Below, piece by piece: positions 36,056 to 48,214 of a stretch of DNA of 64,000 bases. A model generated the notes under the pieces. It was not told the origin of the DNA. It saw nothing but the letters and a program-made list of their open reading frames with translations, and searched no databases. The position numbers and the translations under genes are program-made. Each line of letters starts with the position of its first letter. The first letter of the stretch is position 1. Source of the DNA: Dermatemys mawii. Its lineage: Eukaryota; Chordata; Testudines; Dermatemydidae. The DNA is taken from contig ML677358.1 of assembly GCA_007922305.1 (NCBI GenBank), forward strand, positions 11,859,343-11,923,342. The letters run 5' to 3'.

Positions 36056-37415
36056 GGGTTTTTAGAGTGCAATACCACTTCCGCTTAAGACAATGGTAGT
36101 TTTGCCAGTGACTTCAATGGAAGTAGGATCAAACCCACAGAATGCAGTAATCGAAACCAATTTGGTTAAGTATTAAACATTAAATGCGTAGAACCCTGGA
36201 ATCAAAATGATTTTACAATTTTTTTAAATCCATGCGCCATGTCATACATACTCTCAACTCAAGCATGTAAGGAATTCAATTCTTTATTTGTGATATCCAT
36301 AAACCCATAAACGATGCTATTCTATATTTCTATCCAGGAAGGCAGTTTTCCCCTATAACATTATGCGTTTTTTTTTTCCAAATAAACAACAAACTTTAAT
36401 TCTATTGCGTGAAAGGGCTACAAATATACATTTGTTATCAAGCAGACTACACAGATATTTTGCTTTACAACTGGCACCTATGTTACTGGTACACTTAGCT
36501 GGCTCATTTATCATAGCACTTTGCCCAAACAGTTTAGATTATCACTTCTTTTGAAGGATGGGCAGTTTTAAAGTTTTAGAAATGTACTGAAGCAGATATT
36601 CCAAATCCATTTTATTTCAGTCAATATGCAGGGAGCCCATCTTTAGTCACATGCAGATTTGATTTTTATTTCAGTTTACACCGATCATTTAATGGCATAA
36701 GACAACTTTCAAAAATCTAGCAGAGTTGTTAGCAAACAATTTTGCCTCAGTTGTAATGAAGCCTACAGCAGTGGTTCTGCCATTCTCCTAGTAGATGGTG
36801 CTGCAAAGGATTCTTGGGGAACTTTAGCGAAGGACCATAGTTCAGATCAAGCAAAAAGTCTGTTTTAACCTGGTACTATGAAAACAAGTAGGCATTTAAT
36901 TGAAGGGATAAATGTTGACCCTTTCCTGTAACAAATCATTTACAGACAAGCCAATAAGAGGATCTGAAACTAAGCAATTGGAAATTTTGAACATTTTATA
37001 TGAATGAAGCACATGCTTAACACAAACTATTTCTTTAGAACTACACAGTACATACTTGATGGAAAAGTCCTATAGAAAAAATTGACCAACCATGTCAGCA
37101 CGTCAATCAAACCGCCTAGTACAAGATGGTGGATGCACACAAAACTGCAAAAAGTGAGCATGAATATTTTAAAAACAGACCACATCCACCAATTAGTACT
37201 TCAAAAAGTTTCCATAAAGTGTTTGAAAACCAATAAATCCACTAATGGGACATCAAAAAAGTAAATTAGGACCTTTACTGGCAATAAAGTCTCTAAATAC
37301 ATAGAGAATTAAAAGCAGAGGAACAATACTTGTTTCAAACCCAGAAAAGCCTTAAACCGTACGGAATGGATCCTAGGAAAAAAGTTAGACATGTAAAGGT
37401 CAATGAACACAATGA

Positions 37416-37421
37416 TTTATT
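37416..37421 (-). terminator. Candidate poly(A) signal for HNRNPA0
   Basis: This is a canonical AATAAA on the minus strand about 515 nt after the stop codon. It is the nearest canonical hexamer I noticed downstream. Further signals at 36611, 36283, 35933 and 35661 would give longer transcripts. Confidence 0.45.
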
Positions 37422-37933
37422 TAAAAAATAAAAAACGTAAAAACGATTTTTTTTCCTCCTTTACAGAAATGTTAATTTCAGTCATGGATCCAAGCAGATT
37501 TGGTAGGGAAAAAATGTAGTAGCCAGGTATCGAGTCCTTACAACAAAGTAACCCCCCCCCCCATCTCCCTCCCCAGTTTCTACTTCAGAATCAGCAAGAC
37601 ATTGCCCACCCCACACCCCCAAAAACAAATTAAAACAAGACATTTTCATTGCTAGTATAAAAACGACCAAGGTCCAAGTAATAATAAAAAAATAGAGTCC
37701 ATCAATGACTGTAACACAAAGTATGTGTGTGTGGGGCCCAGTCCATCTTCAGAGAGAAAGAAGTGGCACAGGCAGAGGCGACCCCCAGAGGGCATTTAGG
37801 AGCTGCTCCCACAGCAGGGGAGGCATTTACTAGGAACTGCCCTTAGGCGAGTGAGGGGAGAAACCATTAGAAGCTGCCCCGTAACAAAGGGAGGGCTCTC
37901 CATGCCACCCCCAATGGGTATGGGAGCCCCCGG

Positions 37934-38857
37934 TTAGAAGGAGCTGCCGCCATACCCTCCCCCACCATAGCCTCCTCTGTACGGTCCACTGTTACTGCGC
38001 CCTCCCCAGCTGCCGCCCCCTCCTCCGCCTCCTCCGCCGCTCTTCATGGGGCCGTAGGAGGACTGATGTTGGCTGTAGCTGCCGAACCCGCCGTACCCGT
38101 TGCCGTAATCTCCGCCTCCGCCCCCTCCGCCGTAGGAGCCGCTGCTGTAAGATCCGTAGCCGCCGCCTCCGCCGTAGCCTCCGTAGCTATTATAGCCGCC
38201 GCCTCCTTTGGAGAGACCGTTGTGGTCCCGGTTGCCGGATCCGCCGCCGCCCCGTCCTCGTCCTCCGCCCCGGCCGCCCCGGGAAGGCCTAGAGGAGCCA
38301 CCGCCTCCTCCGCCAGACTGGATGTCCTCTTTGGGCACGGCCTTCTTGACCTCCACGCGGTGGCCCTGAATCGGATGGAACTTGACTACAGCGGCCTTGT
38401 CGGCGGCGTCGTGGTTCTGGAAATAGACGAAGCCGAAGCCGCGCTTCTTGCCGCTCTGTTTGTCGGCGATGATCTCGGCCTTCTCCACGGGGCCGAACTG
38501 GCTGAAGTGCTGGACCAGGTCCCCCTCGCCTACGTCCCCCTTTAGACCGCCCACGAAGAGCTTCTTCACCTTAGCGTGGGCCCCCGGCCGGGCCGAGTCC
38601 TCCCGGGACACGGCCCGCTTCAGCTCCACCGCGTTGCCGTCCACGGCGTGGGGGGAGGCGGCCATGGCGGCGTCGGCCTCCTCCACAGCCGAGTAGGTGA
38701 CGAATCCGAAGCATCGGGAGCGCTTGGTCTGTGGGTTGAGCACAACCACGCAGTCGGTGAGGGTGCCGTAGGCCTCGAAGTGCTCGCGGAGCCCGGCCTC
38801 CGTGGTCTGCACGTTCAGGCCGCCGATGAACAGCTTGCACAGCTGCGAATTCTCCAT
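37934..38857 (-). CDS. HNRNPA0: Heterogeneous nuclear ribonucleoprotein A0
   Basis: This intronless gene encodes 307 residues (human, 305). The protein is a nuclear and cytoplasmic RNA-binding protein that binds AU-rich elements in inflammatory mRNAs and stabilises them. RRM1 spans about residues 8-85 (RNP2 LFIGGL, RNP1 RCFGFVTY). RRM2 spans about 99-175 (RNP2 LFVGGL, RNP1 RGFGFVYF). From about 181 the tail is Gly/Ser/Tyr/Arg-rich with RGG-like and GYGG repeats, ending GGYGGSSF as in human. Ser84 in RAVSRED matches the MAPKAP kinase 2 phosphorylation site reported for the human protein. The ATG has A at -3 and G at +4. The gene sits in a CpG island and its codons are very GC-rich, so several antisense frames (up to 210 codons) are shadows. 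Confidence 0.97.
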   Translation of the reverse strand: MENSQLCKLFIGGLNVQTTEAGLREHFEAYGTLTDCVVVLNPQTKRSRCFGFVTYSAVEEADAAMAASPHAVDGNAVELKRAVSREDSARPGAHAKVKKLFVGGLKGDVGEGDLVQHFSQFGPVEKAEIIADKQSGKKRGFGFVYFQNHDAADKAAVVKFHPIQGHRVEVKKAVPKEDIQSGGGGGGSSRPSRGGRGGGRGRGGGGSGNRDHNGLSKGGGGYNSYGGYGGGGGYGSYSSGSYGGGGGGGDYGNGYGGFGSYSQHQSSYGPMKSGGGGGGGGGSWGGRSNSGPYRGGYGGGGYGGSSF

Positions 38858-39700
38858 GCTGCCGCCTCCGCCGGGGCTGCGCCTAGGCCTGGCGCCGAGA
38901 CTCCGCCTCCTACTGGGGGGGGGGGAAGCTCAGGCCTCTCCACGTTCAACGAGCACCGCAACTTCCAGACAGCAGCAGCTACCGCGGCTCCTCCTTGGCG
39001 TGGCCTAGCCTCGCCAGCGACCTGGCCGCCACTGGTTCCACAGAAAAGGGGCCTGGGGGTGGGGGAGCACACCGACACGCACAAAATGGCGGCTGCTACT
39101 CCTCAGGCGTTCGGCCGGCAACTGGTGCTGCTCACACAAAGGGGACGCTGGGAGCCCCGCCCGCCGTGCTGCCGCAGCACACGCTCTCAGCGCAAAGTGG
39201 GCCAATAGGAAGGCGCAACCGCCGACGTGAACGAGTCGTTCGGGAGAGGGCGGGGATTCGTTAGTGATTGACGACAGCTAGGGCTAATCGTATTAGGCGA
39301 CCTCCACCGCGCGTACGCAAGAGGAAAAGGGACGGCGGGAGGGTGTTAGGAACTGACGTCCTGGAGAACCAATCGAATGCCTCCAAATCTGCGGGCGGAG
39401 AGGCGGGGCCTAATCAAGAGTCGACTAATAAGATTCTGCAGCCTCAACTCGCGCCGAGCGAAAAGTAGAAAGGGGAGGCGGGGAGGGACCGGCTTGAGGC
39501 TGCGCCAATGCGTCAATCCAGCGGATGTGAGCCAATAGGTCTCCTCCTTCCCCGCCGCGCGCTTTCCCCCCAGCAGCCCCGCCCCCGCGGGTGGGGGAAG
39601 GGGGTAGCGTAGCTCTCATGGCAGGCCGCGCGGGAGCATTTGAAAAGCTGACCGTTAGGAAGCGGTTTCAGTCATCCTAGTCCTCCCCCTCCCGCTATGA
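38858..39700 (-). promoter_or_regulatory. HNRNPA0 5' UTR and CpG-island promoter
   Basis: The CpG-dense sequence continues from the gene to about 39.7 kb. Visible motifs include a YY1-like AAAATGGCGGC at 39083-39093, CCAAT boxes (near 39201, 39369, 39504 and 39532 on the plus strand), a CRE-like TGACGTC near 39354, and GC-rich blocks near 39580. No TATA box is evident. A G run at about 38917-38928 lies in the presumed 5' UTR. A divergent promoter is possible, but no plus-strand gene is seen next to it. Confidence 0.8.
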
Positions 39701-40124
39701 AGTGAGAGAGAGGCCGCACCAACCAACTCTTCCCCTCGAGGGGGTAGGGGAGCCACCCGGCCCCTGGCACGTGACTCTTTCCAAGCACCTCACACAGCCA
39801 CCCACCCCGCGACCATGAGGGATTAATTAATGCTGGGGGTTAATTCAGGGCTGCCCCCATGGTGCTACATAGAGATCAACTCCTTACTCCCTGTTCCTGG
39901 CGGTCCATCCCCCACCTCTTTGCTCTCCTTCAGTCCCTTCCACCAGCAGTGCCCAGGCAGGCCTCTCCAGGGAGACTCTGGGGAGCAGATTGCAGCTCAC
40001 TCAAGAGGAGTGAGGGGGGAGGGTGAGATGGACACATGCACACTTTGCAAATGCTTGTGTTTGGGTTGCTGGAGCCGCCACACTGTGTTGGGAAAAGCAG
40101 CCCCTGAGGCAGGGGGGCTGGAGC

Positions 40125-40215
40125 AATTTTTAAAGTGGGGGTGCTGAGAGCCATTGGACTGAACCCTGAACCCTGTCTGTAATGGAAACCGCTTCAAGCC
40201 ACTTCAGCACCGAGG
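40125..40215 (-). repeat. Short dispersed repeat (type D), antisense copy
   Basis: The plus strand reads GTGGGGGTGCTGAGAGCCAT, then 'ggactgaaccctgaaccctgtctgtaatggaaaccgcttcaagc'. The reverse complement matches the sense copy at 48215-48310 (GGTTTCCAGCACATACAGG and CAATGGCTCTCAGCACCCC). Confidence 0.6.
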
Positions 40216-40562
40216 AGACAAGAGCAAGGGGGAAACAGGCCCTGGGTGGTTCAAGGCAACATTTATAAGCCCCCTTGGTTTGATAAGCGGGACTCTGCCT
40301 GGGAGGTTATGATCCTCTGGTGGCATACTTACACCTTGGACAGGGCCTTGCCAGGCTGGGGGGCATCCTCCTAACCTCACATTTCATTTCCCCGCACCAC
40401 ACTTTTGAGCTTATTTTATTTTGCTCCTTCCTTCCCCTCAGGGTAGAATTATGGATTTGTACTTTCCTACTAATACTAAATATTTTTGCATTGCCACTCA
40501 TGGTGTAGGTGTGGTGGCTCCCGCCTATGAAAAAGATGTGGGGCGGGGGGGGGGGGAAGGAA

Positions 40563-40706
40563 ATACCTTTTATTGGACCAACTTCTGGTAGTGGAAGAGA
40601 CAAGCTTTCAAGTGTCTGACAGCCCTGAAGAAGAGCTCTACTCAAAAGCTTGTGCTTTTGCTAACAGAAGTTGGGCCAGTAAAAGATATTCCCTCACCCA
40701 CCTTAT
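40563..40706. repeat. Foldback interspersed repeat (type A)
   Basis: The left arm CTTTTATTGGACCAACTTCT and the right arm (AACAGAAGTTGGGCCAGTAA, AAGATATTCCCTCACCCACC) are inverted copies around 'gaagaagagctctactc'. A 180-codon plus-strand frame crosses it but reads through both arms and flanking sequence, so it is not a gene. Confidence 0.75.
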
Positions 40707-40828
40707 CTTTTTTCTTTTCTGGCCCTTCTCCAGTCCCTGTTTTTCTTTATTCTCCCATGGTTCACTTTTTTCTCTCCCCTTATCCTGTAAGGTTCATTCT
40801 TACTTCCCTTTCATGTGTTATGTGCCCC

Positions 40829-40950
40829 ACTGTTGTAGCCAGGTCAGTCCCAGCCTATTAGAGCGACAAGGTGGGAGCAGTAATAACTTTTATTGGACCA
40901 ACGTCTGTTGGGGAGAGAGAACAGCTTTGGAGCCTAGACAGAGCTCTTTT
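40829..40950. repeat. Foldback interspersed repeat (type A), left part
   Basis: It contains CACTGTTGTAGCCAGGTCAG, 'gagcgacaaggtgggagcagtaataacttttattggaccaacgtctgttggggagagag' and 'agagctctt', which is one arm with its outer end. Confidence 0.7.
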
Positions 40951-41541
40951 CCTTTCATATACATTTATCAGTCACCACTCTTTTTTGCTCTTCCTGCCAA
41001 TATTTCCCTCCCCAAATTACCAATCTATTCCATACCCTTCCCTTCCCAACACTGTCTTCCCGTAATTGATTTAGTTAATTCTTGTTACCTCAAACAGGAG
41101 GCACTTTCTATTTAGCTAAATAGTAAAATGCAAGAACATACAAATATTATGAACCAATTAATGATGTGCATCTACTTCTGATTTTTACATTTATATAGGT
41201 TAAAGATTGGCATTTGGATTCCTGATGCCCTTGGTGTAATTGCTAACATAATTTTTATCCAGGGGACAAGTTTCCAAGTAAACTGGGTGTTATGGAAGAT
41301 GGCCTGGGAGCTGCTTGTAAATTTTAGATTTTTGTTCTGCTATTATCCTTCTTCAAAGATGATAAAGGAGAGAAAATAAATAAAATTTCTCCAGAATACT
41401 CAGGTGCTGGAGGCCCAATACTTCCAGATTCCCATCTTACTTTAAACGCTTGCTTATTTCGCCTGATTCCTACTCTCTCACATCTCTTACCCATTACTAT
41501 TCCCTAATTGTTCCCAGTTATGCACCACACTTCATCCCCTT

Positions 41542-41692
41542 TCAGAATGATAGCCATGTTAGTCTGTATCAACAAAAACAAAAAGGAGTGCTATTTTTAT
41601 TTGGGCATAAGCTTTTGTGGGCTAAAACCAAGTGGATTTTAGCCCACAAAAGCTTATTTGTTAGTGTCTAAGGTACCACAAGGACTCGTTGC
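41542..41692. repeat. Foldback interspersed repeat (type C)
   Basis: The outer end is 'agaatgatagccatgttagtctgtatc'. The arms GGGCATAAGCTTTTGTGGGC and GCCCACAAAAGCTTATTTG are inverted, and the block ends 'gtctaaggtaccacaaggactcgttgctg'. It belongs to the same family as the interrupted copy at 18851-19290. Confidence 0.75.
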
Positions 41693-42007
41693 TGTTTTTA
41701 CTTCATCTCTTTGTTACCTTAGACATCCCCTCGTGCTTCCACTCTCTTCCCAGTCCCCACTCTATTTCCCCTCTTTTACTTCTGCCTACATAAGATCCTC
41801 CTTCCCACTTTGTCACCAGTGTATAGCGCACAGATCCCATAGTCCAGTCCAGGCAATTGCATCATCCCTTTCAGCTTCATTAGAAACAGATGTCTTCAAA
41901 GACCACTGAGAAAAGCTAAGAAGAGACAGGCTTCATGTTGGTAAGGACTCCAAAGGCTAGCAGGAGGAGTGAGGAGCTGATCATATGCTACAGATACATG
42001 TACATTA

Positions 42008-42265
42008 CAGGCCCTACAGCAGCATAGCTATGGCTATAGCCCTATAGTGTAGACGCTGTCTACAGCGACAGAAGGATTTTTTTCATTGGTGTAAGAACTC
42101 CATCTTTCTGAGCAATGGTAGCTGGGTTAGGGAAGCATTCTTCCATCAATCTAGCTGTGTCTACACTGAGGGGTTAGGCCAGCACACCTACGGCACTCTG
42201 GAATGTGGATTTTTCACAACTCAAGTTCCGTACCTATGCCAACTTAAGTTTAAATGTGGACCCGC
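42008..42265. mobile_element. MITE-like element, diverged
   Basis: The words 'gtagacgctgtctacagcgacagaaggatttttttcattgg', 'cttccatcaatctagctgtgtctacactgaggggttaggcc' and 'gtggatttttcacaac' belong to a MITE I recognise from turtles. The ends are uncertain. Confidence 0.5.
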
Positions 42266-43732
42266 CTATGTAAGCAGAGGTGCTGCTGCTGAGTTACAGC
42301 CCACAGTCCCTGGTACCCTGACATCTGTGCATGATGCAGTACAAGCAAAGATTGACCACTCCTACCTTAAAGGATCCATAATAATTAATGGAGCTAAAAT
42401 AAATGGGAATAAGACTTAATGGGGCAACACCACTTTATAGAATGGCCAACCTCCTCAGCTTCCTGGCAACATTGCTAAACTTGGGTAAACAGCATGTGTA
42501 TATGCAAGCAATGTCAGACCTTAAATTGGCTGATTATGTTAAAGTAAGATAAAAAAAGACAAGAATATAACATCAAAAATAAGTCCATAGTTCAAGTAGT
42601 CTCTTCATCCTCCAAATCCTTATCCTGCTGCACTTTGCCCAGCAATTTCTCAGCAGCTAAACAACCCCTGAGCAAATAACATTTTCCTTAGTAATTCACC
42701 TGTAATTTGGCATAGAAGAGAACATTTTCTCTTTAGAAGGCAATAATAATTTAAGTTTTCTTTTTGCAGATGTAAGCCTAGTCTACACTACAACATTTTA
42801 CCAGCAGAAGTTGCCTTCTTTTGACACATCCTCATGTAGCTCCACATTCAATTGAGTCCTGCCAACACTGACTTTCCGTGGATAAACTTAGACCACCTCC
42901 CCGAATGACATAAACCCTCTATTGGCACTTTACAGACACAGTGCCGGTGTGGATGCTGCATTATCTGCATCGCTAAAAACAATCCCACAATAGGCACAAC
43001 GATGACCATTGTGACCACCAGTCTGAACTCTGCTACCCAAGGTGTCACAGTGACCAAAAGTCTACCCTCCATTTTAAAATGCCTCTCTTTGCAAGTCCAC
43101 AAGTATGGCTCAGTGCAAAGCTACAGGTACACCTCAGGTATTGCCTACTTCAGGAAAGTAGTCCTGAATATCCTTGGCCTGTAAAGAGAAGAAATAGTGC
43201 AAGTCCAGCTGCAGAATACTAACAGAAATAAAGATATTAGTTTGGGCAAAAATGAAGCAGAAAGAAGATTAAGGGATGGAACAATTGGAATTGTAGAAAT
43301 TTCATCCCAAACTGCCATAATTCTCTGACAGGACTGCTGGTATCCCACAACGTGTTGCAAAAATATCCCACAAGGTACTGCACAAGATGGTGTCACAGCA
43401 AACATAGAGATGACTACGCACGGTGCACAGCATCTTTTACCAATACACCCTCTCACAATGAGGATGCAAAGACAGCCAAGTGTGCTCATTTTGTAGTGAC
43501 ACTGCGGTCTCTGCCACTGCCAGCATTAATGCTACCGATAAAGCTTTCTAATGAAGACATTGCCATAATCTGGGGGCGGGGGGAAATAAAATACAGGCAT
43601 TTAAAACAAATAATTTTACTGTCTTGGGTTTTGCAAGACACTTTCCCTATCTTTGGAGTTAGATCATATAAATAATTACTTTGCTTTTATTAACTCGTCT
43701 TATGTGCATGAATTTAGAGCCCACATCTATAT

Positions 43733-44121
43733 CAGGAATCTCAAAGTCGAATCACCAGGAGGGCCACATGAGGGTTAGTACATTGGCCCGAGGGCCGCAT
43801 CACTAACACAGCTCCTCCCCGGCTACTGCTGGGCCTGCCCCCACTCCACCCCTTCCATGAGGCACCACCTCTTCCCCAAATCCCCACCTCTGCCTTGCCT
43901 CTTCCCTGCTCCTCCCCACTCCTGAAAAGCACTAAGTGACGCCAAACAGGTGTTTGGTGGCAGGAAGCACCTAGAGGTAAGAAGAGGAGCGGGGACGCGG
44001 CAGAGTGCAGGGAGGGGAGCTTGGCGGACTGCAGGAAATAACTCTGGGGGGTAGAGGGAGGTGCGCAGAGCTTGGCAGGCCACAGGAAATAATCCCGCAG
44101 GCTGTGTTTTTGAGATCCCTG
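43733..44121. mobile_element. hAT-type MITE
   Basis: This 389-bp element begins CAGGAATCTCAAAGTCG, and its right end reverse-complements to CAGGGATCTCAAAA. The flanks ATCTATAT and ATTTATAC agree at 6 of 8 positions, a decayed hAT target duplication. The interior is GC-rich ('gggccacatgagggttag', 'gagggccgcatc'), and both strands show incidental frames. Confidence 0.8.
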
Positions 44122-44305
44122 ATTTATACCTAATGGGGCAGCAGTGGTGTGAATGTTGGTTTAGGCAAGGCAACAACAGCAGCTGGCATGTTCATCATGC
44201 TGTCATGTAGGCCTGCCCTGACAAATATAGATCGGATAGTTACATTTTCAGGAGTTACTAATGTTTCGGCTAATCAAGTTAAAACGCCTTCAAGGGTCCT
44301 GCTGC

Positions 44306-44480
44306 TAGGGTTGCCAACTCTGACTGAAGCTATTCCAGGAGATTTTTTTCCCCTCAACATGACATGTCATTTTCTTAAAATATCCTGTTAAAATTTTCTG
44401 GATTGTTTTCACTAATCATTGGGAGATCAATGCCAACTCTAGGAGACTCCAGGCCAATCCTGTAAGGATGGCAACCATAC
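44306..44480. mobile_element. MITE-like element
   Basis: The left end TAGGGTTGCCAACTCT and the reverse complement of the right end (TATGGTTGCCATCCTT) are similar. Inside is 'aggagactccaggccaatcctg', typical of a short repeat common in turtles. Confidence 0.6.
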
Positions 44481-45682
44481 CTGGTGCTCAGAGGGAGGGG
44501 AGTTAGTACTTTGTGAAGTGTCTCAAGTATAGCATAAAAAAATACCAAATAAGGCACCTAAATTCATTAATTACTTTTGAAAGTCTTGGCCATCCAGTGC
44601 TTAAAATAGTAGTATACTCCAGAAGTTGCTCCACTATTAACATCAGTGGAGCTGCATTGGAGTTAGGATCAAGGAGACATTTCAGTCAAAACCACAACGT
44701 TAATTTCAGTGGAAGCCCCGTTCAGTTCAATGGGAATCAAACTGGGAAGCTGGCCAGGAACACTGACTGAAACCCTAGTATGAAGAGAAGTATGAATTTC
44801 TCCTTTTTCAGGTAGTGCTAACCTGAAAGCTTACTTGTAAAACACTGTGGATGAAATCCTTGCCTCGTCGAAGTCAATGGAGTTTTATCATTGACTTCAC
44901 AGGGGCCAGGAGTTCACTATTTAAACTCAAATAGCAATATTTAACTACTTCATTGCTGAATGAAGCATCAGATGCTTTCAACACAGGCATCTCATATCTA
45001 CATCTTGTTACTGATTTTCTTGTTCTACGATAGCAAATGCCACACTCTTAAAAGAAAGAGTACATTAAAATTAATAGAATGATAACATAACTATCTGTAT
45101 TTAACAACCATCAGTGGAAGATATGACAAAGTATTTGTTCAAGTTAATCTTTCTCAGAACATAAACGGTCATCTTACCTACTCAGTTGCCTAAACTAATT
45201 GTGTCAGGTACTAAACCTGTTCTTGAATCCCACTGCCAGTTTCTGTGGCTTGGGGGAACAAAGTCACCTTTTCAGATTTTTAAATAAATGCTTTTCCTCT
45301 TCCCTGCTGTCAGGTAAAAGGTCAACACAATTAGGGGAAATGATTAAAAGATATACTTGTTAAAATGAATTAGTTATATAGTTATTAAATTATTTAAGCT
45401 GCTCAGGCAGAATGCCTAGCATGGAGGCCTCTTTCCCCCAAACATCCCCATTAATAATAGTTAGGGGAAGGTGGGCAGGCTTGTAATTATCTGCTGTTAG
45501 ATACCTCCTTTGTCAATGGACATGGGTTGCAAGTAACTAAGTCAATTCATGCTGGATAGCCCCTGCCATTTTCTAGGTGCCAGCATTATAGCAACTTGCT
45601 GCCGGGCAGCTGTTTTTATAAACTCAGGTCACAAAAAAAAGTCTTCCAGTTGATGTACCAGCGTCACATCTCCCTTCTGATC

Positions 45683-45887
45683 CATAGAGTCCAAGGCCAG
45701 AAGGGACCATTGCTGTCATCTAGACTGACCTCCCATATAACACAGGCCATAGAACTTTCCCAAAATAACCCCTAGAGGCTAGAGCAGATCTTTTAGACAA
45801 ATATCCAATCTCGATTTAAAAATAGTCAGTGATGGGGAATCCACCATGACTCTTGGTAAATTGTTACAATGGTTAATTACTCTCACC
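45683..45887 (+). repeat. CR1-type LINE 3' fragment
   Basis: It is closely related to 22150-22337: 'aaggccagaagggaccat', 'tctagactgacctcccatataacacaggccatagaac', 'agcagatcttttagacaaa', 'gggaatccaccatgac', 'ggttaattactc'. Confidence 0.6.
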
Positions 45888-48214
45888 ATTCAAAATTGAT
45901 GCTGTATTTCCAGTCTGCATGTCTTATATCCAGCATATGATATGTGGTTTGGCCAGTTGTTTTGGAGCTTATTAGCTATCATAACTCTGAAGAGTTCTAT
46001 TTTCCTGGCAGCCTGATATAGTAAAGCAAATCACAGGTCATCAGTGGAAGAATGTTCAACAGAGGCACAGTGGGTAACAGGCAACAGTAATACTATCCTG
46101 TAAACAAGTAGTCCTCCTTTCGCTTACCTGACACTGTGTTACTGTATTCTAAATGTGGCATTATATATTAAGCTTTACAAGTATTGCACAGTTAATACTA
46201 TTATGTGATGGCTAGGCTCTTATAGATTAAGGATTCCTAAGCTATATATACATATTGCCCAAATGAACCCCACTTTGCTTGTCAACGTAGGAGAATGCAG
46301 CTGAGAATACCACCCAAGCCACACCTGCCTCTGCTTCATAATGAAAATAGCCCTTGAGGGTTTCAAAAGGCCCTTAGCAATTTACAGCAGAAGATGAAGA
46401 AAAATTAAGATGATTATGAGATCATCATCAACCCTTAATTCTTGCTTCCAGGATCCATGTATCATCTAAAACCCCACAAATGGAAAACAAACACTTTCCC
46501 CTGGGGCGTTCTACCCAGCCATAACTCCCAGGGCTTCCCCCATCCACATTCTTCTTTGTTCAGGAACTACTTTGGGGGATTGTCCTTTCCTGAGGCATCT
46601 CTCTTCATTCCCCTGTCTTTCTGTCTCTTCCTACAGCTCAGCTCTTTATAGGGAACACCTGTCCCCTTCTCAGTTGCATTTGATTAGTGAACAGGGCTGG
46701 CCGGCTGGCCCCCAATCTCTGGCTCCTAAAGGGCGTGGTATCTTGATACAAGAGGATAATTATGGCCTCCGGAGATTAGTAGGAAGCCAGAATGTTAGTT
46801 TTCATAGAGACAATGGGATGGGAAGGGAAAAGAAGGGGTGAGGAGAAACTTAAAGGAGGCAGGCACAGTTCAGGCAAGAGGAGATAGAGGCTCTCAAGAA
46901 AAGGCATACAAGCCAGCGGTCACATTCACCAGCCAGAGCAGTTCAAATAAAACCCAAATGCTCAAGTTCATTTTCACATTCCTTTTCTCTTGGTTGGTTT
47001 ATTAACAGAATAAGTTATATTGTTGCCTTATAACTGACTCCCTGCAAATCATAGCATTCCTTGCTCCTAATCATGTTCTCTGAGGCTACACATGCCAGTT
47101 TGAAAGGGTTCAAGCGCTGTAATAGTCTTACTGGAAAGCGCACGTGCCCCAAGGCCCAGTGACAAAGTGGACTCAGGCTGAAACACAGACATGCATGAGG
47201 TAAACAATCCTGGACAAATAAGCATCATTTGCTCCCAGATCTGAGATAGGCTTTTTGATGACCTCCATCCCCAATCAGTTCATCTGAACCAGTATTAAAA
47301 TCTCAAGCAGACAGCATAGCAACAGAAACAACTATTTCCACACAATTTTGATTAGATTTCTTTTTTAGCTGGTTTAACTACAAAGTTGGGAAAAGCAGGT
47401 CTAGCCATTGGACCTTGTCTACAAAAAAGCTGCCAGGGGTTCTAACAAAAGTTCAACAATTTTCTATAAATTTCCCCAGTGTAAACACATCTTTAATTTG
47501 TTTAGATGCCAGCTGAGGCTTAGCATTGCTAAAAATCAATTTCAGACCTAGTTTGATTTCCTAATATAGACAGCACCTATGCCTTTTATGCACTCTAGGA
47601 AAATGTGATTCCACACAATTTGATGGGAGACTTGGTCACTTGATTGTCATATTTCAACGTTTTAATTTAAATATTTTTATGTAGTATGTTAGAGTTTGAA
47701 ATCCTAGATGATCTCAAATGTGTTTTGCTTCTCTGGCTCAAAAAAACCCCTGATGATTTGATTTTTTAAAAAGTACCACGTAAAGACCACATGGGGGCAT
47801 AGAAGTGCAAGAGATCAGCTTTATGGCATTCATAAAAACGGACTATTGTGTGCCCTTCTTTTCCAGCGTTAGACATCATAAAACAACACTTACCAAAAGC
47901 ATAACAGTAAGGAAATGATCATAGTATTTCTTGTCATAAAAATGACAAACTTCAGCCATGCTACAGTCAGTTTAGTGGGCTCAGGACACTGAAAAAGGAC
48001 AAAAGTTTCCGGGGATAAATAAGAGAAGAATACTGAAATACTGGAAAAGAGTGTCAGAAATGATGGAAGGATGTGTATAATTCACAAAGGAGCTTTCCAT
48101 TGTTTAGAGATTGCAAAGTAAAAGCCGACCAAAACTATTCATACATAGGCCTGATCCATCCACAGATTTAGATAAGCTTGTGCAAACCCCTTTGTAACCA
48201 TAATACTGGAATTA

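Larger units (their letters stand above)
31500..37933 (-). other. AT-rich, repeat-poor region downstream of HNRNPA0 (possible long 3' UTR)
   Basis: This stretch lies 3' of the HNRNPA0 stop codon on the minus strand. It is AT-rich and has only two elements I can define (34672-34880 and a foldback at 35820-36055). Several minus-strand AATAAA signals occur, for example at 37416-37421, 36611-36616, 36283-36288, 35933-35938 and 35661-35666. The part nearest the gene is very probably 3' UTR. How far the UTR extends cannot be decided from sequence. No protein-coding gene is seen. Confidence 0.55.

Noticed and set aside
38576..39208. 210-codon plus-strand open frame across the HNRNPA0 start and promoter
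   Set aside because: It is antisense to a certain gene in a very GC-rich island, has low-complexity composition and shows no family features.
40573..41115. 180-codon plus-strand open frame
   Set aside because: It reads through type A foldback repeats and pyrimidine-rich sequence, with no domain or conserved motif.
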